Of a stretch of DNA of 64,000 nt, positions 41,431-64,000 are shown one piece after another (the stretch's first letter is position 1; each line of letters opens with the position of its first letter). Origin of the DNA: Amphibalanus amphitrite (taxonomy: Eukaryota > Arthropoda > Thecostraca > Balanomorpha > Balanidae); contig NW_024881540.1 in NCBI RefSeq assembly GCF_019059575.1, positions 310,001 to 374,000 of the forward strand. Reading direction: 5' to 3'. Below the pieces are notes generated by a model. It was not told where the DNA came from. It searched no databases and worked only from the letters and a program-made list of their open reading frames with translations. The translations under genes and the position numbers were made by a program.

Positions 41431-41600
41431 CAGTCTGCAAAACGTGGCAGGGTTCGACGAGATCTCGTCGGGGCAGACACAGTGGGGCGGGGGCAGATAT
41501 CGGGGCAGCTTTTGAGAAATCGGGGCAGAGTTCGGCAATTCCGGGGCAGACCGTTTGCGGTCTGAGTCGGGGCGGACCGGGGCGGGGTGCACGCTACCGG
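41430..41600 (+). repeat. Short GGGGCAG-rich degenerate repeat
   Basis: Irregularly spaced TCGGGGCAGA units over ~150 bp next to the LINE 3' end. A related CTGCCCCATTTGGGGCAG set occurs at 42925-43025. Function unknown. Confidence 0.5.
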
Positions 41601-42021
41601 TGGAAAATAAAGAAGCGGAGTATTGTTGAAACGCGCGACTTACTTGTACTTGTTGGGTTAGGGCGCATAGCCTCGTTGGGCTCAAGCGTCCGTAGTTGGA
41701 AAAAGTGAGCTGCGCTACAAACGTCGCTGAAGCGCAGAAATTGTCATTTGTAACTGTTACCATATTCGAGTTTTCCCTTCATCGGGGCTATGAATGTTTC
41801 ACACGCCGTGTTTCGTATTAGCAACCAAGGAAAGGCGCTACCCGGAGATACTCCTTTCTAGCCTCACCAAACCAAATCAAACCAAACCGAACCAGACCAA
41901 ACCTGACCTAATCGAACACTCGTAAATGTGCTGTATAGCCCTCACGATGATTGCCGTCCGGCCAAATGATAATCCACATTACTACTTAGAAACGAACGCG
42001 TGCTAAAACGCTTAACTGACC

Positions 42022-42105
42022 GGCTGCGAACCCGCGACCTACAGATTAAGAGACGAGCATACTCTGCACACTTAAAACTAAGCCACCAACTAGATGATCA
42101 TTGAT
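42022..42105 (-). mobile_element. tRNA-Lys-like SINE head
   Basis: Minus strand reads an A-box-like GGTGGCTTAGTTTT, then GTCTCTTAATCTG (42042-42054), which is like a tRNA-Lys(CTT) anticodon arm, then GGTTCGCAGCC (42022-42032) as B box. Stems are degraded, so a SINE or tRNA pseudogene is more likely than a working tRNA. Confidence 0.6.
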
Positions 42106-42391
42106 CATCGCCGAGACGAGGTGTAATATCAGTTTTTCAATGATGCATTGGGGCATTGTCCGAGTAGCGCCTCTCTTTGGTTGCAAAAACGAAATGCGCC
42201 CCTCGCGGCTCGCTGCCGATTGATTCGACGTTGCCATGGCAACATGAGGCAGTTTTGCACCCCAACTGCGTCATCATCACATTTTAACCGGAACACTAGC
42301 CGCTCTATATAATATAACCTTGACCAATGATCAGATCCTTTCGTTCAAAAAATTGTTCGAGTCAAGTTCGAGTCTCATTACCGCGACCGAC

Positions 42392-42866
42392 TTAAAGGGA
42401 CCCTCCCACCTTCAAAAAAGTTAATGAATTGGCATGAAAGTGATGTCGCTCGGTTCAGAAAGAGCAAAAACGCATATCTACCAAATTTCATCGAAAAATA
42501 TTCACCGGTTTTCAAGATATTAGACTTATACTTTTGTTTACTTTTTGGGATCTCCGCTGTTCCTAGCGACTTTATTTGAAAGTGCGGCATTTGTTGCGCG
42601 CAAAGCAGCATATACCACCGCGTGCTACAAAACGTTTTAGTCAAACATTTAACGGACGTTCGAAAGCCTGATGACGTCATCAGATTCCCGTAATGGTTAA
42701 GAGATAGGGACCACGCTGGTCCCACCCTGCAAGTAAAGGGAAGAAATTTCTTGAACACCATAAAGCTGCGGGGGTTGCGACCAGGATAAATGGTGGTTTC
42801 TGAGCCTGGCCGCAAACTTGGCTATCTCAACTCAAAACTAATGTTAAGGTGGGAGGGTCCCTTTAA
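42392..42866. mobile_element. TTAA-flanked MITE (second family), uninterrupted copy
   Basis: TTAA at 42392-42395 and 42863-42866, termini AAAGGGACCCTCCCACCTT and AAGGTGGGAGGGTCCCTTT, 475 bp, non-coding. It is the empty-site counterpart of 17533-19054. Confidence 0.88.
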
Positions 42867-43083
42867 ATTTGCGCGGGTGATGTATTGATATGTAGTTTTA
42901 TGCTATATATAGTACATTTAGGGCATAATCTAACCTGCCCCAATTAGATGCCCCATTTGGGGCAGAAATTCGACTGCCCGGGAGGCTAACTGCCCCATTT
43001 GGGGCAGGATTCCGGCTGCCCCAAACACCTCGTCGAGCTGGCTGCCACGTTTTGCAGACTGGCAAGGCCCCGAAACAATCTGT

Positions 43084-43575
43084 CTGGTCTGGTTGATTAG
43101 ATATAGCCTTGATTGGTAGATATGTGTATGTGCTTCATATAAATTGGCTTAATTTAGGCACAAAAATGCACCCAATTTTCAGCGCAAATCATGCAGAAGT
43201 TTCAGCGCAAAATCACCTACACCATATTTCGAAGCAAGAGGGTTTCATGGGCATCCGGAGTAGTGTATAGATGTTTTCCAGTCTGGGAACGGGGCGGGGA
43301 TGTCTCATCCCCAAACCTCTCTAGAGTCACCCGCAGGGCGATTCTGCTCCTTATTGACCAGCACTCCCACTAAATTCAGTAACCGACTTTCGCAAAAAAA
43401 ATATGTAGCCACCTTGCGCCAGAAAATTCAGCCGCTGCTATGCACTGAAGGCTGAAGCTGACGCATGTGAAGTTTCGCCGGAATGTGCTGAAATTTTTGA
43501 CGCAATCACGCCACTACGCCGGGCATTTTCAGCATAAGGTGTATGTTTTCCAATTTCCGGTCTGGGCCAGGGCGG
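43084..43575. mobile_element. Third-family repeat copies
   Basis: 43084-43287 is the inverted, uninterrupted counterpart of 36131-37195. A further related segment ends with TTTTCCAATTTCCGGTCTGGG near 43565. CGCCGG/GCGCCAGAAAATTCAG phrases are shared with 40370-40690. Confidence 0.6.
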
Positions 43576-44377
43576 TAGGTTCTTGTTCTGATTGTCAGTT
43601 GTTACCGACACTCCACCTAATGAATAATAATCAAATTCACATGTATTTAAAGGAAAGGCGACACCCAGCATCTTCCTATCTACTTACCGATTTGTTACCG
43701 ATGAACTTTTAACTTTTAAGCCTATTTAAGTTATGTTATGTTTTCCAAAATTCCTATAAATGTTTTTCAAGGAGTTTTGCAACTATTGCGCCACGAACGT
43801 AAATACATTCCCTTGCAAGGTTTCCCAAAATACTGTAGTGTTCTTAACACCACGCTCTTTTTATGATGACGTCTTTTTAATGAAAAAACATTTATTCAAG
43901 GCTAGGGAGCGATTCAGAAGGATTTTCATGGTGGTAAAAGGCAAAAAGCTACCTATTTTCTTTCAAACCAATAAATGACCTTGCTTGAAAGCTACATGAT
44001 ACTTCAGTGAAGCACATAGCATTTACAGTTGGTGTTTCAAGGAAAAGCTTATCATTTTATTTTGAAAGAGCTGAAGGCAAAAATCAGGACAGTATAGTAA
44101 TATACTTCAAAGCCTTAGAAGATGAAATAATAATCTAATTTGCCCATCGTATGGTTTGTTTTGAGAATAGTTTCTTAGCTGACGTCATTTATGAATGGAA
44201 ACGTTCAAGGCCAGCTGGTACAGTGTCCCCATCTAGCGATCCGTCGCGTCCGACCGTCGCCATGCGGCGTCGGCGTCGTTGTTGAGAATTCCGCGTGCCG
44301 CCATTTTGAGTCGGTGTGGTGTGCTGTCCCGGCGTTCACGTTTTCTCTTGAAGTGCGTTTCCTAGTGAAATTTGAAG
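43576..44377 (+). promoter_or_regulatory. tra2 5' flank and 5'UTR
   Basis: AT-rich to ~44180, then a GC-rich ~190-base stretch with CpGs leading to the ATG at 44378, including GCCGCCATTTTGAGTCGG. This is the likely promoter and 5'UTR. No TATA box was assigned. Confidence 0.45.
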
Positions 44378-61028
<16,651 letters not shown>

Positions 61029-61592
61029 GCGCGGCGCGGCCAGCCAGCGGCGGCCGCTGACGGCGGCGCCCTCTCTCCCGCGCGCCACCCTCCCCTCGCA
61101 CACACACACATGCATACCTACCGGCTTCTCCTCCGTTCCGGCCTCTCCCGAAGATCCTCCTGTCCACATACTGTGTGTGTGCCTGCGTGTCCGGCTCACT
61201 GGGGCGAGTCTGCAGCGCTCTGCAGTCTGTGGGGTGCACTGCACAGTCCGGTCGCCGGTGTGTCTGGCTGTATGAATGGTCTTATTGACTGACTGTGTGG
61301 GAGCGAGCGTCTGGCTGAGTGAGTGCGTGTGTGAGTGTGCTGCGGCCGGACCGGTGGCCTGGGACGGGGGCGCGGCCGTCGCCCGTGGGCGGCCGCATCA
61401 CTGTGTTGTGTCGTGCTGTGGGTATGAGAGTGCTCATTGGTTTTCGGTCTGCCGGGCCTGGACGGCGGCGGACGTTCATTTGGTTTGCGCGTGCACTGGG
61501 CGTCGGTGGCTGGTCGGGGCCGGCACCTGGTCATCCCACCGGCACCGGCCACCGACGCTCGGTCCGCGCAGTTCATCATGTTCAGGCGTTAC

Positions 61593-61598
61593 AATAAA
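61593..61598 (+). terminator. Poly(A) signal for tra2
   Basis: AATAAA at 61593-61598, about 565 bases after the tra2 stop, in otherwise GC-rich 3'UTR; the likely cleavage zone is near 61615. Confidence 0.6.
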
Positions 61599-61615
61599 GG
61601 CCTTTTTAGATTGGC

Positions 61616-64000
61616 ACTAATACCAGTTCTGTTCTTTTTAAGATGGAAATCGACGAGTCCTTAAACGGAAGTTAGAAGTAACTCGACCGGGTTGAAAAAC
61701 CAAGTGTGCGCGGTTCGGATGGCATCAGAAACTCAGAAACTCAGAACATTCAGACATCACAAGAAGATGTAAAAATAAGAATCAAGGTCATCGACCTGAA
61801 GCCACTAGAAGGCCAAGACCGAAACACTCGAAGCTACGGCCAAGTCACTGAACACGGTTACCAAGCTGGGGAACAAGCAAAACCCTATCCGTAAGTCCCA
61901 ATATGTCCCATCATTGAGGTTAAGATTATGAGCTTGGTAATCATTTGATCCTCCTGCCTCGCTGTCATGCAATGGCTTTCGTTCATTCAAACCGCGCATC
62001 TAGGTCTCCTAGTATTCCTTTGCCTGTAAGGGGTGGGATGTTTGCACAATTGTACTTCAATGATGCTCCTATATAGGTTTCTAGGTACTTTTGTAGTGGC
62101 TGACGGCCTTTTACCTGGGGCTAAATTCTACCTAATTCCACCTTTCATACCGGCTGCCCTCGTCTCACTGCCGTACTATAATAGGCATTGTTTTCAACAA
62201 AGCCGATAATAGCTTGGAAGTTAATGTTATCAGACGATCGGAAATCATTACGTAGACATGCGCGATGCTCCACACTTCCTAAATCTCATTTGGGTCTATC
62301 GCGAAGTAAACTCAATCTAGTGCATCAACAAAAGTAAAAGTTTGTATTTTGGCTATGCACAAATTGTTGTCTCTAATTGCTGTCAAAACTTGTGGAAAAC
62401 GTAGTCAATGATGGACCTAATTTTAGCTTTGAGGCCTATCACGTCTTCGCTTTATAATTTCCGAGTGACTGATGACAAAACTGATCCGAGATATTATCGG
62501 CTTAGTGGACAAAAGTGAAGATCTGCCACGCAGTGAGAAGTGGCCTGTACATGTCAGGTGCCCTGGGGTGGGTAAGTTGATTAGCAGCGGGCTGATACTT
62601 GTGCGCTCCTTACGAGTTACGATCCCTCTTTAGGGTATTTCAAAGACCCTTACCCCAGCGAGCTGGGAACATGAGTTACGGTGTAGGTTTTAGGTGGTAC
62701 AATAGGATTGTTACATCTTATATGCAATCATAGTAGTATTTTAACGTAAAATCAGCAGGTGATATAATAGTTTTTGCTTATGTTGACCGTGTGACATCAT
62801 GAAGGGGTTAGGTTCAATTTATTACTCCAGAAGATATAACATTGATGGGAGAAAGGTACTGAAAGTTGCGTGCTGCTATCTTTGAGCGTTCGGAGGCTAT
62901 CGCAATTATTCGTCGTGGAGGGAGGGGAACGCTCACGGCCCGGGGAATTTAAAGCGTAAAATATTAAAATCACCCAGAATCACTACAGGGTGATTTTACG
63001 ACTGAAACCCTCGTAAAATCACCCCACCCAAATCATTAAATACCTCCGCCAGCACAAATGCTCATCAGTTCAGCATTGTTAGACATGTTTATGAAGTTTG
63101 ATGGTCAAGGGTAGCGAATCAAAGATGATAATTAACAAACGATTTAAATAGATAAAAAATTTAGATTTTAGTCATTTTATTTGCAACTCCTGACCATCAG
63201 ATCTCATATGATCATAAGTCTAGCACGAAATATCTCTACACCATCGGACAGCTACGCAGACTCGCAAGCAAATTATTTACCCCAGTGGTGCATAAGCTCA
63301 GGTAAGTACTGTCAGCAATCGTACCGCCCTGAACACATTTCTGCCCATGAGAAAACCTGCCCTGGGGACACATTTTTCGAATTTCCTTTTTCAAATAAGT
63401 GGTCAAGTATTTAAGATGTTTCTCGTACAGATCAGAGGCCAGCTTCACCAACAGCAGTCACCGACTGCGGTGATTTCTATTCGGCGACGAGTTTCACAAG
63501 CCACGCGAACAAGAAAAATAGCCGCCGGTGTGTTAAAATATCAGCTGGCCTAACTCATAATTTTCACGTCCGCGGTACTTATGTGGCGTGATTGGTGATA
63601 CTTATGCGGAACTTTCAGGCCTAAATTAATCGCAGCCGATGATTCACTGGATTCTACCCTGAATGGAAATATTGCTATATGAACCTCGAACTACTTTTTT
63701 CCGAGACATAGTAGAAAGTTGATTCATTTTATCATCATGTTACCCGTGTCCCCGGTGTACCGCATTAAATAGTAATGTAATTTTGCCCCCCCCCCCACAC
63801 CCCATTAACAAGGGTCTATTTTCTTCACTCCAAAGTAGTCGGCACCAGACACCTCAACTTTGTAAGTGGCGGAAGGCTGGGCATTAGACGTTTCAAAAAC
63901 AACACCACACTCGCCGAACAGGGTTACCACACTTGTCGTCACTCGACACTTGCCGAAATTTGGCTGGTTTTCCCAATGCCACATCTGACCTCCCTAGCTC
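61616..64000. other. Intergenic DNA, no recognised gene
   Basis: Mixed to AT-rich sequence with short unrecognised frames only. A 13-base-stem hairpin (GGTGATTTTACGA ... TCGTAAAATCACC) lies at 62989-63023, preceded by another copy of AAAATCACCC near 62970, suggesting a small MITE remnant. A C-run at 63787-63797 is a homopolymer. Confidence 0.5.

Overview
This is a eukaryotic genomic window from an invertebrate animal. Introns have GT..AG borders, coding exons are GC-rich, and the genes are typical metazoan ones. An arthropod, possibly a crustacean, is my guess; nothing in the sequence fixes the species. About half of the window is intron or intergenic DNA filled with non-autonomous mobile elements.

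Layout: (1) 1-2089, minus: the 5' coding exon of an SGSM1/2-type RUN-TBC Rab GTPase-activating protein, running off the left edge. (2) 2890-7400, plus: the 3' half of p70 ribosomal S6 kinase in five exons; the exons for the N-lobe are not found upstream. (3) 8982-11283, minus: six exons of the mitochondrial S-adenosylmethionine carrier (SLC25A26). (4) 14120-15436, minus: an intronless LAMMER/CLK (Doa) kinase. (5) 19347-19697, plus: mitochondrial ribosomal protein S33. (6) 21377-35920, minus: a complete 19-exon Mediator subunit 23 gene (1412 codons, all phases consistent) with a glutamine-rich C-terminus. (7) 35921-44377: gene-free repeat territory. (8) 44378-61028, plus: a complete seven-exon transformer-2 gene (267 codons) whose 12-kb first intron is almost wholly nested transposons. 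(9) 61029-64000: tra2 3'UTR, then no recognised gene.

The most striking content is a family of 0.9-1.2 kb elements with TTAA at both ends and inverted termini (copies at 17964, 36254, 39012, 51170, 54247 and 59554). Their interiors are packed with AGGTCA/TGACCT nuclear-receptor half-sites arranged as direct, inverted and everted repeats. Three insertions can be compared with unoccupied paralogous sites elsewhere in the window, and a fourth interrupts a reverse-transcriptase reading frame that is continuous again when the element plus one TTAA is set aside. They therefore behave as piggyBac-like TTAA insertions. Other elements include a 1.8-kb foldback element with an 8-bp target duplication, two hAT-like elements with 8-bp duplications (one 7.4 kb and multiply nested), a Harbinger-like element with TTA duplication, LINE fragments, tRNA-derived SINE pieces and several MITEs.

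Functional links among the genes are modest. CLK kinases phosphorylate SR-type proteins such as Tra2, SGSM and S6K are signalling proteins, and SLC25A26 and MRPS33 are mitochondrial. No operon-like logic is expected. Exon borders were assigned by eye from splice consensus, phase and remembered family similarity; no search was run.
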